DNA from: an uncultured Acidimicrobiaceae bacterium
GTDB taxonomy: Bacteria; Actinomycetota; Acidimicrobiia; Acidimicrobiales; SZUA-35
NCBI GenBank assembly: GCA_947259095.1
Contig: CAMYLA010000021.1
Span: forward strand, 1-64,000
DNA: 64,000 bases
Direction of reading: 5' to 3'
The notes below the pieces were generated by a model. It saw only the letters and a program-made list of their open reading frames with translations, had not been told where the DNA came from and did no database searches. Both the position numbers and the translations under genes were made by a program. This document shows, one piece after another, positions 8,592 to 17,594 of this stretch. The number at the start of each line of letters is the position of its first letter. Within the stretch, counting starts at the first letter, position 1.

Positions 8592-10964
8592 ATGGGACCC
8601 GCCGGGACGTTCCGCCCCCCGACGGTCGCTCCATCGGACGACCACACCAGAACGAGCTGTCGTCCGACGCCGCGCACGGCGGGCGGTCCCGTCTCCGGTA
8701 GGTGGTCCCGGTCGATGGTCCCCTCGGCGGTCCGTTCGGTGATCGGTCTGACGGTGGCCGTCCTCGCTTTGGTGGCCTTCACCGCACAGGATGCGGCCCT
8801 CATCGGCCGGGGCGACCCGGCCGCAGCCGAGGTCCCGGCGGGCCTTCCGGCCGAAGACACAGACGAAGACACAGACGGAGACACAGTCGAAGACGAGACC
8901 GTCACCGGCGAGCCGGGCGACGCCGACGGTGGTGGCCCGGCCGCGGCCGAGTCCGACGGAGCCGGTATCGCCGGTTCGGTCCGACAGTCAACCGGCGACC
9001 CGGCCAAGGGCCTGGTGGTCGAGCTGTTCACCACCGGGCCCGACCTGCAGCCGGACCGGCGGCTCACCGACGTCGCGACCGGCGACGACGGTGGCTACCG
9101 GTTCGACGAGCTGGCAGCCGATTGCTACGTGGTTCGCTTCGAGGCCCCGGACGGTGCGTCGTTCGGCGAGGCAGCGAGCCGCTTCGAGGCGCTGAGTTGT
9201 GTCGACCCGGGCCAGCGCGACGAATCGGTCGATGCCGAGCTCTCCGCCGGTCCGGCCGGTCGACCGTTCGAGCTGACGATCCTCCACATCGGCGACCACC
9301 ATTCCCACCTCCGGCCGGACCAACTCACCGTCGAGCTCGACGGCGAGTCGACCGAGATCGAGATCGGCGGCCTGGCCAGGGTTGCCACCAAGATCGCCGA
9401 GCGAGCCGAGGCGGTGGGCGGCGGGAACACCCTTGCGGTCCATTCCGGTGGCGCCCTGTCCGGCACACTGCTCTACCCGGTCTTCGGTGGGGCGGCCGAT
9501 GCGGCGGCGATGAACACGATCTGTTTCGACGTGGCCGGCGTCGGCCGCCAGGACATCGCCCTTGGCGACGATGTGATCCGGGGCTTCGCCGACTTCCTGG
9601 CCGACGGCGACTGTGACACCGAGATGGTGACCGCCGAGGAGGTTGCCTTCGAGCACCGGCGGCTGACCGGTTCAACCGTTGTTCGCCGGGTCGACGGCGG
9701 GGTGATCGGCTTCGTCGCCGTGCCCGACGCCGGCCCCGACACCTCGGTGGCCGCGGTGACCGGGCCGGGGTCGACGCTCGACCGCGACACGCTGGACAAC
9801 CTGGCCACAACGGTCCAGGCGTCGATCGACGAGCTCGCTCGACGTGGGGTGGCCAATGTGGTCCTGGTCAGCAACGTCGGCCTTGACAACGATCTCGCAC
9901 TGGTGCCCAGGTTGACCGGCGTCGACGCGGTGGTCGGTGGCGGCTCAGACTCCCTGCTCGGCGACTTCTCGACCCTCGGCCTCGACGTCGACGGCCGCTA
10001 CCCCCAACGGGTCGACAACCTCGACGGCCAACCGGTCTGCATCGGCCACGCCTGGCGAAACGCCCGGGTCGTCGGGGAGCTCACCTTGAGCTTCGACGGT
10101 CGGGGCGGAAGCGGATCCTGTGACGGCGAGGCCCACCTGCTGGTCGCCACCGTCGAGCCCGATCCGATCACTGCCGCGACGATCGACGGCTACATCGAGG
10201 CGCTGGGCGAGCTGAGTCGGGAGGCGGTTGGCACCGTCACCGAGGAGCTGTGCTTCACCCGTACTCCGAGCCGGACCGTTGGCGTGCTCTGTGGCGACGA
10301 TGTGATAGGCGACGCCACCCGGCGCCCGGCCGACGTGCAACTGTTGATCGCCGAGGCGATCCGAGCCAGAACCGGTGCCGAGGTCGGCGTCGTCGATGCC
10401 GGCGTGACCGGCAACGGGTTGGCGCCAGGACCCCTCAGGGTCGAGGACGCCCAGGGGCTCGCCGGCGGGGATCACCAGATCGTCCACCTCACCATGACCG
10501 GGGCGGAGATGGCCGCCGTCCTCGAGGATGCGGTCGAGCTCGCCATCGACGACCGATCTTCAGCAGACTCCTACCCCCACGTGGCCGGTTTGCAGTGGAC
10601 CTACGACCCCGCCGCACCGCCCGGGGCCCGTATCGTCGAGCTCCGGGTCCGGGAAGCAGGCGGCGATGCGGTCGATGTCGAGCCGAGCGGCTCGCTCGTC
10701 GTGGCCACCGTCGGCTACCTGGCCGACGCCGGGGTCGAGGCCAACGGCTACCGGGTGTTCGCCGCCGTGGTGGCCGACGGCCGGGCCACCCGGACCTACG
10801 TGGATTTTTCCCAGGCCCTGTTCGACTACATCCGCGATGATCTGGCAGGGGTGGTCACGCCAAACGAACCAGGACCGTCTGCCAAGGATCCTGCCATCGA
10901 TCCCACCGCCGATCCGAACCCCGACGAGGGCGAGGAGCCGAGCCAACGCGGTGCTAACCGGTGA
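8592..10964 (+). CDS. Secreted 5'-nucleotidase-like protein, metal ligands degenerate
   Basis: A 790-residue protein with a hydrophobic signal segment at about residues 43-65. An acidic linker (about 85-125) and a carboxypeptidase-regulatory/SdrB-like beta domain (122-186) follow. A metallophosphatase domain (226-465) and a 5'-nucleotidase C-terminal-type domain (about 540-720) complete it. The fold is recognisable (LTILHIGDHHSHL, PRLTGVDAVVGG), but the active site is eroded. The GD of the second motif is G-G (286-287). The NHEFD position reads RQDIA (319-323). The third-motif His is N428, and GH-SH reads GGSD (450-453). I infer a catalytically dead or repurposed surface protein. ATG 8715, just before the signal segment, is an alternative start. 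Confidence 0.8.
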   Translation: MGPAGTFRPPTVAPSDDHTRTSCRPTPRTAGGPVSGRWSRSMVPSAVRSVIGLTVAVLALVAFTAQDAALIGRGDPAAAEVPAGLPAEDTDEDTDGDTVEDETVTGEPGDADGGGPAAAESDGAGIAGSVRQSTGDPAKGLVVELFTTGPDLQPDRRLTDVATGDDGGYRFDELAADCYVVRFEAPDGASFGEAASRFEALSCVDPGQRDESVDAELSAGPAGRPFELTILHIGDHHSHLRPDQLTVELDGESTEIEIGGLARVATKIAERAEAVGGGNTLAVHSGGALSGTLLYPVFGGAADAAAMNTICFDVAGVGRQDIALGDDVIRGFADFLADGDCDTEMVTAEEVAFEHRRLTGSTVVRRVDGGVIGFVAVPDAGPDTSVAAVTGPGSTLDRDTLDNLATTVQASIDELARRGVANVVLVSNVGLDNDLALVPRLTGVDAVVGGGSDSLLGDFSTLGLDVDGRYPQRVDNLDGQPVCIGHAWRNARVVGELTLSFDGRGGSGSCDGEAHLLVATVEPDPITAATIDGYIEALGELSREAVGTVTEELCFTRTPSRTVGVLCGDDVIGDATRRPADVQLLIAEAIRARTGAEVGVVDAGVTGNGLAPGPLRVEDAQGLAGGDHQIVHLTMTGAEMAAVLEDAVELAIDDRSSADSYPHVAGLQWTYDPAAPPGARIVELRVREAGGDAVDVEPSGSLVVATVGYLADAGVEANGYRVFAAVVADGRATRTYVDFSQALFDYIRDDLAGVVTPNEPGPSAKDPAIDPTADPNPDEGEEPSQRGANR

Positions 10965-11790
10965 ACCAACCGCCGTCGGGGTGGATCAGCTCGCCGGTCA
11001 CGTAGCTGGCCTCGTCGCTGGCCAGGAACAGGGCCACGTTGGCGATCTCGGCCGGGGTGCCACGGCGACCCATCGGCGTGTTGTCGAGCACCCGCTGGTG
11101 ATACTCATCGACGCTGACCATGGCCTCGGTCATGTTGGTCTCGATGAAGCCGGGACCGATCGAGTTGACCCGGATGCCCAGCGGGGCCAAGGTCCTGGCC
11201 GCATTCTTGGTCAGCATCCAGACCCCGGCCTTCGACACCGGATAGCTGGGCGACCCCCACAGCGGGTCCCGAGCCGCGATCGAGGCGATGGTCACGATCG
11301 AACCGGGGCGGCCCTGGTCGAGCATCACGGTCGCCGCCGCCCTGATGGAAAGCAGCGTCCCGGTGAGGTTGACGTCGAGCACCCGACGCCAGTTGTCGAT
11401 GTCGAGTTCGATCAACGGCGCAGCCGGATTGTTGGCCGCCGCCTCACCGGCCTTGGCCATGCGCTTGAGCTGCGACTCGATGTCGCCCGAGCGATAGTCG
11501 CCGTCGCTGATACCGGCGGCGGTGACAACCACATCGATGCCGCCGAAGTGTTCGACCGCAGCGGCGGCCATGGCCTCGTTCGCCTCCTGGCTGGACGCAT
11601 CGAACTCGACGAAACGGGCCGACCCACCGCTGCTGTTGATGGCCTCGGCGGCGGCGTTTCCCGGGTCGGTCAGCAGGTCGGCGATCAGGATGTTCGCCCC
11701 TTCGGCCGAGAACCGTTCGGCGCAGGCCCGGCCGATGCCATTGCCCCCACCGGTGATGACCGCCGTCTTTCCATCGAGTCGTCCTGCCAT
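10954..11790 (-). CDS. SDR family NAD(P)-dependent oxidoreductase
   Basis: A 278-residue short-chain dehydrogenase. It has the cofactor motif TGGGNGIGRA near residue 13, the catalytic Ser in IASIAARDPLWGS and the YxxxK pair in SYPVSKAGV. The C-terminal RVNSIGPGFIETNMT segment is typical of classical SDRs such as 3-oxoacyl-ACP reductase-like enzymes. AGGAG precedes the ATG. It converges with the 5'-nucleotidase-like gene, and their 3' ends overlap by 11 bp. Substrate unknown. Confidence 0.9.
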   Translation of the reverse strand: MAGRLDGKTAVITGGGNGIGRACAERFSAEGANILIADLLTDPGNAAAEAINSSGGSARFVEFDASSQEANEAMAAAAVEHFGGIDVVVTAAGISDGDYRSGDIESQLKRMAKAGEAAANNPAAPLIELDIDNWRRVLDVNLTGTLLSIRAAATVMLDQGRPGSIVTIASIAARDPLWGSPSYPVSKAGVWMLTKNAARTLAPLGIRVNSIGPGFIETNMTEAMVSVDEYHQRVLDNTPMGRRGTPAEIANVALFLASDEASYVTGELIHPDGGWFTG

Positions 11791-11920
11791 CCATCGGCTC
11801 CTGTTCTGTTGCCCGGCCGGTATCGGACCCGGTCTGCTGCCAGCTGGAACCTACTACCGGGCCGGGGGCCGAGCCCAGCGCATCACCCAATCGGCCACGG
11901 GGGTGGATGAACGGCCCGGC

Positions 11921-11951
11921 TCGACCGGGTCAACCGGGTCGACCGGGTCGA
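11921..11951. repeat. Short 9-bp tandem repeat
   Basis: The intergenic stretch carries about 3.5 copies of TCGACCGGG (one copy reads TCAACCGGG). It sits between the SDR start and the end of the lipoprotein gene. No function can be assigned. Confidence 0.6.
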
Positions 11952-11956
11952 ATGGC

Positions 11957-12976
11957 TCAGGATTGCAGCCGGTCGATGGCCGCTTCGAGCTCGGCCTGGC
12001 CCATGATGCCTTCGAAGGTGGCCGCCACCCGGCCGTCGGCCGCGACGACGAACACCCATGGTTCGGTGACCAGCCCCCATTCGGTCATGGGAGGTATGGG
12101 CTCGAAGGTGCCGGTGGGCGCCAATTCGAGATCGAACGGCTCGACGTGGACCACGTCGAGCTCCTCCCTGCCATCGGTTGCCGACTTGACGGTGCCGAGG
12201 GTCGGACCGCACAGTGCGGTCTCGCAGAACGCCGGCGTTGCGAAGGCGACCACCGTCGGCCTGCCGTTGCCGACCGCCTCGGCGATCGTCAGGTCGTAGA
12301 ACGCCGGATCCGGTTCCGGATCGGTGCTGATGGCGGCGATCTCCTCCGGAGTGACCCCGGTGGCGGTGAGCGAGCGCGGGGCCGGATCGCCGATGTTCGG
12401 CACGGTGGACTCCTCCACCACCTCCACCAGTGCGGTGCCGAGATCCTGACCCTCGGCGACCACGGTGATCTCCCAGAGCCCGGGAGCCGAGAAGTCGAAG
12501 AAGGACACGTAGAGGCCGAGGGAGGAGGCGTTGGTGGTGAGCCAGGTCCCGTCGACCTCACCGGTCCCGCCACCGTCAACCGAGTCGAACCGGACCGACA
12601 CCGGCTGGGCCGCACTTCCCAGGAAGGAGTTCGGACCGTCGCCGATCAGGGCGGTCATGACCCGCTGGGTACCGCCGACGCTGAGGGTGCCGGGCGAGTT
12701 GGGAACGACGACGGTGAGGGGCCCTTCGAAACCCGAGGGGGCGGACACCGGCTCATCCCCTGCTGCCGGATCGTCCGATGCCCCTCCGCCTGCGGTGTCG
12801 GCGGGGGCCCCGTCGGTGGTTCCACCGACCTGGTCGCCGGCCGTTGTCTCGGCCCCGACGTCGTCGACGGCATCGGCGTCCCCGTCGCCACCACAGCCGG
12901 CGGCGATGGCGGCGAACCCCACCACGGCGACCACCACCCCTATCGACGACCGCCTTGGGCGGCGTTGGGACGTCAT
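11957..12976 (-). CDS. Lipoprotein with a thioredoxin-like domain
   Basis: A 339-residue protein with a signal peptide ending in the lipobox AAGC (Cys28). A Gly/Asp/Thr-rich linker (30-75), a beta-rich domain (about 80-200) and a C-terminal thioredoxin-fold domain follow. The last contains VAFATPAFCETALCGPTL, a Cys-x4-Cys pair in place of the usual CxxC, and ends with EPWVFVVAADGRVAATFEG. It should be anchored outside the membrane and could act as a redox or copper-handling protein. ATG 12976 is chosen because it directly precedes the signal peptide; the frame extends further upstream without coding character. Confidence 0.78.
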   Translation of the reverse strand: MTSQRRPRRSSIGVVVAVVGFAAIAAGCGGDGDADAVDDVGAETTAGDQVGGTTDGAPADTAGGGASDDPAAGDEPVSAPSGFEGPLTVVVPNSPGTLSVGGTQRVMTALIGDGPNSFLGSAAQPVSVRFDSVDGGGTGEVDGTWLTTNASSLGLYVSFFDFSAPGLWEITVVAEGQDLGTALVEVVEESTVPNIGDPAPRSLTATGVTPEEIAAISTDPEPDPAFYDLTIAEAVGNGRPTVVAFATPAFCETALCGPTLGTVKSATDGREELDVVHVEPFDLELAPTGTFEPIPPMTEWGLVTEPWVFVVAADGRVAATFEGIMGQAELEAAIDRLQS

Positions 12977-13287
12977 CGTTTCGATCCAGTGCGGCGGCTC
13001 ATACCCCCGGTTGTACCAGACTTCGAGGGGCGAATTCGGGAACCTCGGCCTCGAAACCCGACCCCGCCGGCCGGGCCTGGTCGGGCGGCCGGCCTGGTCG
13101 GAGCGGCCGGGTCCGTCCAGCCCGGGGCCGACTGCCGACCTGCGTCGCCGTCGGTCCGGTGCGGTAGTGTCGAACCCAGAAATCCGACCCGACCGGGCGG
13201 AGGTCGACGCCACCACCAGCCGGCGATGATGGACGGCCTGCCGGCTGCGGTCGGCGATGGGGCCACGATGGCAACGAGGGAGCAGCA
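12977..13287. other. 311-bp divergent intergenic region
   Basis: This separates the lipoprotein (minus) from the formaldehyde dehydrogenase gene (plus). It contains GC-rich CCGGCC repeats and one -10-like TAGTGT at about 13168-13173 on the plus strand. No gene, terminator or strong -35 is seen. Confidence 0.5.
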
Positions 13288-14373
13288 ATGCCACAGCAGG
13301 TACGAGGAGTGATCGCCAGGGCCAAGGGCGAGCCGGTCACCGTCGAGACGATCGTCATACCGGACCCCGGGCCGGGCGAGGCGGTGGTCGCCATCCAGGC
13401 CTGCGGGGTGTGCCACACCGACCTGCACTACCGGGAGGGCGGCATCAACGACGAGTTCCCGTTCCTGTTGGGCCATGAGGCGGCCGGCGTGGTCGAGCGT
13501 GTTGGCGACGACGTCACCGATGTCGCTCCCGGTGATTTCGTGATCCTCAACTGGCGGGCGGTCTGCGGCTCCTGCCGATCGTGTCTCAAAGGCAAGCCCC
13601 AGTACTGCTTCGCCACCCACAACGCCACCCAGAAGATGACCCTCACCGACGGCACCGAGCTGTCGCCTGCGCTCGGCATCGGCGCCTTCTGCGACAAGAC
13701 GCTGGTGGCGGCCGGGCAGTGCACCAAGGTCGATCCCGAGGCCAAGCCGGAGGTCGCCGGCCTGCTGGGCTGCGGCGTCATGGCCGGGCTCGGCGCGGCC
13801 ATGAACACCGGCGGCGTCGGCCGGGGCGACTCGGTTGCCGTCTTCGGTTGCGGCGGCGTCGGCGACGCCGCCCTGGAGGGCGCAAGGCTGGCCGGAGCCA
13901 AGACGATCATCGCGGTCGACATCGACGACACCAAGCTGGAGTGGGCCAAGAACTTCGGCGCCACCCACACCATCAATTCCTCAAGGGAGGATCCGGTGGA
14001 GCGGATCCGGGAGCTGACGGACGGCAACGGTGCCGACGTCACGATCGAGGCCATCGGCCTGCCCGAGGCCTACGAGCAGGCGTTCTACGCCAGGGACCTG
14101 GCCGGCACCGTGGTCCTGGTCGGGGTACCGAACCCGGAAATGAAGATCGAGCTGCCGTTCATCGAATTGTTCGGGCGGGGCGGGGCGCTGAAGTCGAGCT
14201 GGTACGGCGACTGCCTGCCATCCCGGGACTTCCCGATGCTGATCGACCTGTATCTCCAGGGCCGGTTGAACCTCGAAGGGTTCGTGTCGGAAACGATCGG
14301 CATCGACGACGTCGAGCAGGCATTCCACAAGATGGAGCGCGGCGAAGTGCTCCGCTCGGTGGTGGTGCTGTGA
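13288..14373 (+). CDS. mscR: S-(hydroxymethyl)mycothiol dehydrogenase (mycothiol-dependent formaldehyde dehydrogenase)
   Basis: A 361-residue class III-type zinc alcohol dehydrogenase. Catalytic zinc ligands are Cys42 (CGVCHTD), His63 (GHEAAG) and the Cys in [10 protein letters not shown]. The structural zinc Cys set lies in [15 protein letters not shown] (93-107). The Rossmann glycines are in [11 protein letters not shown]. The segments [11 protein letters not shown] and [14 protein letters not shown] match the mycothiol-dependent branch, which oxidises S-hydroxymethyl-mycothiol, and mycothiol is an actinobacterial thiol. GGGAG lies before the ATG. The MBL-fold gene 22 nt downstream is its usual partner. 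Confidence 0.9.
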   Translation: MPQQVRGVIARAKGEPVTVETIVIPDPGPGEAVVAIQACGVCHTDLHYREGGINDEFPFLLGHEAAGVVERVGDDVTDVAPGDFVILNWRAVCGSCRSCLKGKPQYCFATHNATQKMTLTDGTELSPALGIGAFCDKTLVAAGQCTKVDPEAKPEVAGLLGCGVMAGLGAAMNTGGVGRGDSVAVFGCGGVGDAALEGARLAGAKTIIAVDIDDTKLEWAKNFGATHTINSSREDPVERIRELTDGNGADVTIEAIGLPEAYEQAFYARDLAGTVVLVGVPNPEMKIELPFIELFGRGGALKSSWYGDCLPSRDFPMLIDLYLQGRLNLEGFVSETIGIDDVEQAFHKMERGEVLRSVVVL

Positions 14374-14395
14374 CCGAATCGAGAGGACCCCGAAC

Positions 14396-15031
14396 ATGAC
14401 CGGCCTTGACCACATCGTCACCTCCGGCATCTTCAGCCTCGACGGGGAGGACTTCGACGTCGACAACAACGTCTGGATCATCGGCGACGATCGGGAGGCG
14501 GTGGTCATCGATGCCGCCCACGACGCCGCCGCCATCCGGGCCGCGATCGGCGATCGCCACCTCCGGGCCATCCTCTGCACCCACGGCCACAACGACCACA
14601 TCAACGCCGCGGTCGAGCTCTCGGAGGAGGCCGACGCCCCGATCTTCCTCCACGCCGACGATGCCATGCTGTGGGATGCCGTCTACCCCGAGCACCGCTT
14701 CGACACCGAACTGCGCCACAAGGACAAGATCAAGGTCGGCGGCACCACACTGACGGTGATCCACACCCCGGGCCACTCCCCCGGGGGCTGCTGTTTCCAT
14801 GTGCCGGCCGACGGGCTGCTGTTCAGCGGCGACACGCTGTTCAACGGCGGGCCGGGAGCAACCGGACGGTCGTTCAGCAGCTACGAGGTGATCCTCGAAT
14901 CCATCCAGAAGCGGCTGTTCCCGTTGCCTTCGCAGACCGTGGTCCACACCGGCCACGGCGAGTCCACCAGCATCGGTGCCGAATCGCCGAGCCTGCCGGC
15001 GTGGTTGGCCGAGCTCGAACAGGAGCAGTGA
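14396..15031 (+). CDS. MBL-fold hydrolase, partner of the mycothiol formaldehyde dehydrogenase
   Basis: A 211-residue metallo-beta-lactamase-fold protein with the dinuclear metal motif CTHGHNDHINA (HxHxDH). The distal ligands are in HTPGHSPGGCC and FSGDTLF, and the last His in HTGHGE. It is of glyoxalase II size. Genes of this type usually follow mscR and are thought to release formate from the mycothiol thioester; the role here rests on that context. A GAGAGG site precedes the ATG. Its stop is followed at once by a 36-bp repeat array. Confidence 0.88.
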   Translation: MTGLDHIVTSGIFSLDGEDFDVDNNVWIIGDDREAVVIDAAHDAAAIRAAIGDRHLRAILCTHGHNDHINAAVELSEEADAPIFLHADDAMLWDAVYPEHRFDTELRHKDKIKVGGTTLTVIHTPGHSPGGCCFHVPADGLLFSGDTLFNGGPGATGRSFSSYEVILESIQKRLFPLPSQTVVHTGHGESTSIGAESPSLPAWLAELEQEQ

Positions 15032-15052
15032 TGAGCTGTGCCCGGCTGGGCA

Positions 15053-15193
15053 CCGGCCTCGGCCGGCGGTGACCAGGTACATCGATCGCCGGCCTCGGCC
15101 GGCGGTGACCAGATACATCGATCGCCGGCCTCGGTCGGCGGTGACCAGGTACATCGATCGCCGGCCTCGGCCGGCGGTGACCAGGTACATCGC
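15053..15193. repeat. 36-bp tandem repeat array spanning the start of the DUF1697 gene
   Basis: Units begin at 15053, 15089, 15125 and 15161 (about 3.9 copies, differing by single bases). Each has the core GTGACCAGGTACATCG. The unit is 12 codons long, so all copies stay in frame and each carries a GTG that can start the downstream protein (15069, 15105, 15141, 15177). The copies are contiguous with no spacers, so this is not a CRISPR array. Confidence 0.92.
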
Positions 15194-15707
15194 GTTGCTG
15201 CGGGGGATCAACGTCGGGGGACACAACAAGCTTCCGATGGCCGACCTGCGGGCGTCGCTGGAACGAGCCGGTTTCTCCGATGTCGCCACCTACATCCAGA
15301 GCGGCAACGTGGCCCTGACCGGTCCGTCGTGCCGGAGTGAGGATCTGAGCCGGGTGATCGCCGATGACTTCGGCCTCGAGATCGCGGTGATGGTGCGAAC
15401 CGGGGAGCAACTGGCGGCGGCCATCGCCGCAAACCCGTTCCCCGAGGCCGAGGCCGAGCCGAAACGGCTGCTGGTGCATTTCTGCACCAACCCCGCTCCC
15501 CCGGACGCACTCGACGGTTTCGACCACACGAAGTACGGCCGGGACAGGGTGGCGGTGGCCGACGGCAACCTCTACGTCGCCTTCGATGTCGGCGCCGGCA
15601 GCTCCAAGCTCAGCAGCAGCATCCTCGACAAGCTGGCCGGCTCGCCGACCACCGCCCGGAACTGGAACACCGTGTTGAAGCTGCAAGACATGGCCATCGG
15701 CTCTTGA
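15177..15707 (+). CDS. DUF1697 family protein
   Basis: A 176-residue protein when started at the last repeat GTG. It begins VTRYIALLRGINVGG, the conserved N-terminus of the family, and continues with ASLERAGFSDVATYIQSGNV and the C-terminal ARNWNTVLKL. Function unknown. The family is about 180 residues, which favours GTG 15177. Earlier in-frame GTGs at 15069, 15105 and 15141 would add copies of TRYIDRRPRPAV. No ordinary ribosome-binding site is visible at any of them. Confidence 0.85.
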   Translation: MTRYIALLRGINVGGHNKLPMADLRASLERAGFSDVATYIQSGNVALTGPSCRSEDLSRVIADDFGLEIAVMVRTGEQLAAAIAANPFPEAEAEPKRLLVHFCTNPAPPDALDGFDHTKYGRDRVAVADGNLYVAFDVGAGSSKLSSSILDKLAGSPTTARNWNTVLKLQDMAIGS

Positions 15708-15738
15708 CCGGGCGGCCGGCCCGACCCAGGCGGCCGCA

Positions 15739-16233
15739 ATGAACGATGAGCTCTGGAGTGTCCTGGCCGCGGCCGTCATGGTGGTCGGGTTGTGTGGAGT
15801 TGTGATTCCCGTCCTGCCGGGATTGGCCCTCATCTGGATCACCGCTGCGGTCTACGGGTTCGTCGTCGGCTTCGGCACGACCGGGCTCGCCGCCATGGTC
15901 CTGCTGAGCGGCCTGCTGGTGGCCAGCGTGATCAAGGGGGTGGTCATACCCCGACGCCGCGCGGTCCGCTCCGGCGCCTCCGGTTGGGCCCAGGTCGGTG
16001 GCGTGGTCGGGGCGATCGCCGGCTTCTTTCTCATCCCGGTGGTCGGCATCATCGTCGGCGCCCTGGCCGGGGTGCTGGCCGTGGAGCTCGCCATCAAGGG
16101 CACGTTGGCCGAGGCGTGGGCCGCCACCACGGGTATGGCAAAGGGGTTCGGCATCAGCGCCCTGATCGACGTCGCCCTCGGGCTGGCGATGATCGCCGTC
16201 TGGTCGGCCTGGGCCCTCACGGTCGTGTTCTGA
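15739..16233 (+). CDS. DUF456 family membrane protein
   Basis: A 164-residue protein with four or five hydrophobic segments (about 8-30, 32-65, 85-118 and 140-160) and a glycine-rich GGVVGAIAGFF/GIIVGALAG pattern. That pattern is typical of the DUF456 family. It should be an integral membrane protein of unknown role. AGG lies a few nt before the ATG at 15739. A short basic cytoplasmic loop (IPRRRAVRSG) separates the halves. Confidence 0.85.
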   Translation: MNDELWSVLAAAVMVVGLCGVVIPVLPGLALIWITAAVYGFVVGFGTTGLAAMVLLSGLLVASVIKGVVIPRRRAVRSGASGWAQVGGVVGAIAGFFLIPVVGIIVGALAGVLAVELAIKGTLAEAWAATTGMAKGFGISALIDVALGLAMIAVWSAWALTVVF

Positions 16234-16289
16234 CAGCCACGGCTCGCCCCCGGGCCCGGTCAAGGCGGGGTGGCCGGTCGGGGCGAACC

Positions 16290-16295
16290 TATGCT
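16290..16295 (+). promoter_or_regulatory. Leaderless -10 element of the second metY
   Basis: TATGCT lies 6 nt before the ATG at 16302 with no ribosome-binding site between. A transcript would start at the initiation codon. Confidence 0.5.
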
Positions 16296-16301
16296 GAGCC
16301 C

Positions 16302-17594
16302 ATGGTTGAACCCGACTTCCTCCGATTCGACACGCTGAGCCTCCACGCCGGCCAGCGGCCGGATCCGACCACCGGCGCCAGGGCCGTTCCCATCTATTAC
16401 ACGACGTCGTACTCGTTTCCCGACACCGACGAAGCGGCGGCCCTGTTCAACCTCGAGGTGCCGGGCCACATCTACAGCCGCATCTCCAATCCCACCGTGG
16501 CGGTGCTGGAGGAGCGGGTGGCCGCGCTGGAAGGTGGGGTCGGCGCCGTCTGTACCGCCAGCGGGCAGGCGGCGCTGCATCTCGCCGTTGCATCCCTGCT
16601 CAGCGCCGGCGATCACATCGTTGCCTCCAAGAACATCTACGGCGGGTCGCACAACATGTTGAACCTGACCCTGCCCCGCTTCGGGATCACCACCACCTTC
16701 GTCGACCCCCGGGACCCGGCGGCGTTCGATGCTGCGGTGAGGGACAACACCAAGGTCGTGTTCGCCGAGACCCTTGGCAACCCCGGCATCGAGGTGCTCG
16801 ACATCGCCGCCGTCGCCGACGTGGCCCACGCCAACCGGCTCCCGCTGATGGTCGACGCAACCTTCTCCACCCCCTACCTGATCCGGCCGATCGAGCACGG
16901 GGCCGACATCGTGATGCACTCGGCAACGAAGTTCCTCGGCGGCCACGGCGTGGCTCTCGGCGGTGTGATCGTCGACGGTGGCCGCTTCGACTGGCATGGG
17001 TCTGGCAAGCACCCGACCCTGACCGAACCCTATGCGGGCTACCACGGGCTGAGCTTCGCCGAGGAATACGGTCCCACCGCTCTCGGTATGCGGGCCAGAG
17101 CAGAAGGGCTTCGGGATTTCGGCGCCTGCATGAGCCCGGCGAACGCGTTCCAGATTCTCCAGGGCGTCGAGACGCTGCCGCTTCGCATGGCCCGCCATGT
17201 CGAGAACACCGATGCGGTGCTGGCGATGCTGACGACCAACGACGCCGTGGGGTGGGTCCGCCATCCCCGGGTGCCGAGCCACCCCGACCATGAGCTGGCA
17301 AAGCGCCTCTACCCCAAGGGGGCGGGGGCCATCCTCAGCTTCGGGGTCAACGGCGGCCGCGACAACGGCCGCAAGTTCATCGAAGCGGTCCAGCTGTCGT
17401 CGCACCTGGCCAACGTCGGCGACGCCAAGACCCTGGTCATCCACCCGGCCAGCACCACCCATCAGCAGATGAGCACGGCAGATCTCGAGGCGGCCGGGAT
17501 CGGGGAGGATCTGGTCAGGCTGTCGGTGGGCCTGGAAGACCCACTGGACATCATCGAAGACCTCGAACGAGCCTTGAAGGCGAGCCAGCGATGA
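16302..17594 (+). CDS. O-acetylhomoserine sulfhydrylase-like PLP enzyme (second copy)
   Basis: A 430-residue paralogue of the metY product at 1917-3239. The PLP lysine is K210 in [11 protein letters not shown], and the shared segments [16 protein letters not shown] and [10 protein letters not shown] are intact. It should use O-acetylhomoserine or a related activated homoserine with sulfide or a thiol. No Shine-Dalgarno sequence precedes the ATG, and a -10 hexamer sits 6 nt away. Its stop overlaps the start of a hydrolase gene by 4 nt. The two copies differ throughout, so this is not a recent duplication. Which copy makes methionine cannot be told. Confidence 0.9.
   Translation: MVEPDFLRFDTLSLHAGQRPDPTTGARAVPIYYTTSYSFPDTDEAAALFNLEVPGHIYSRISNPTVAVLEERVAALEGGVGAVCTASGQAALHLAVASLLSAGDHIVASKNIYGGSHNMLNLTLPRFGITTTFVDPRDPAAFDAAVRDNTKVVFAETLGNPGIEVLDIAAVADVAHANRLPLMVDATFSTPYLIRPIEHGADIVMHSATKFLGGHGVALGGVIVDGGRFDWHGSGKHPTLTEPYAGYHGLSFAEEYGPTALGMRARAEGLRDFGACMSPANAFQILQGVETLPLRMARHVENTDAVLAMLTTNDAVGWVRHPRVPSHPDHELAKRLYPKGAGAILSFGVNGGRDNGRKFIEAVQLSSHLANVGDAKTLVIHPASTTHQQMSTADLEAAGIGEDLVRLSVGLEDPLDIIEDLERALKASQR

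Noticed and set aside
15053-15193. CRISPR array
   Set aside because: The 36-bp units are directly contiguous with no spacers and code part of a protein frame.
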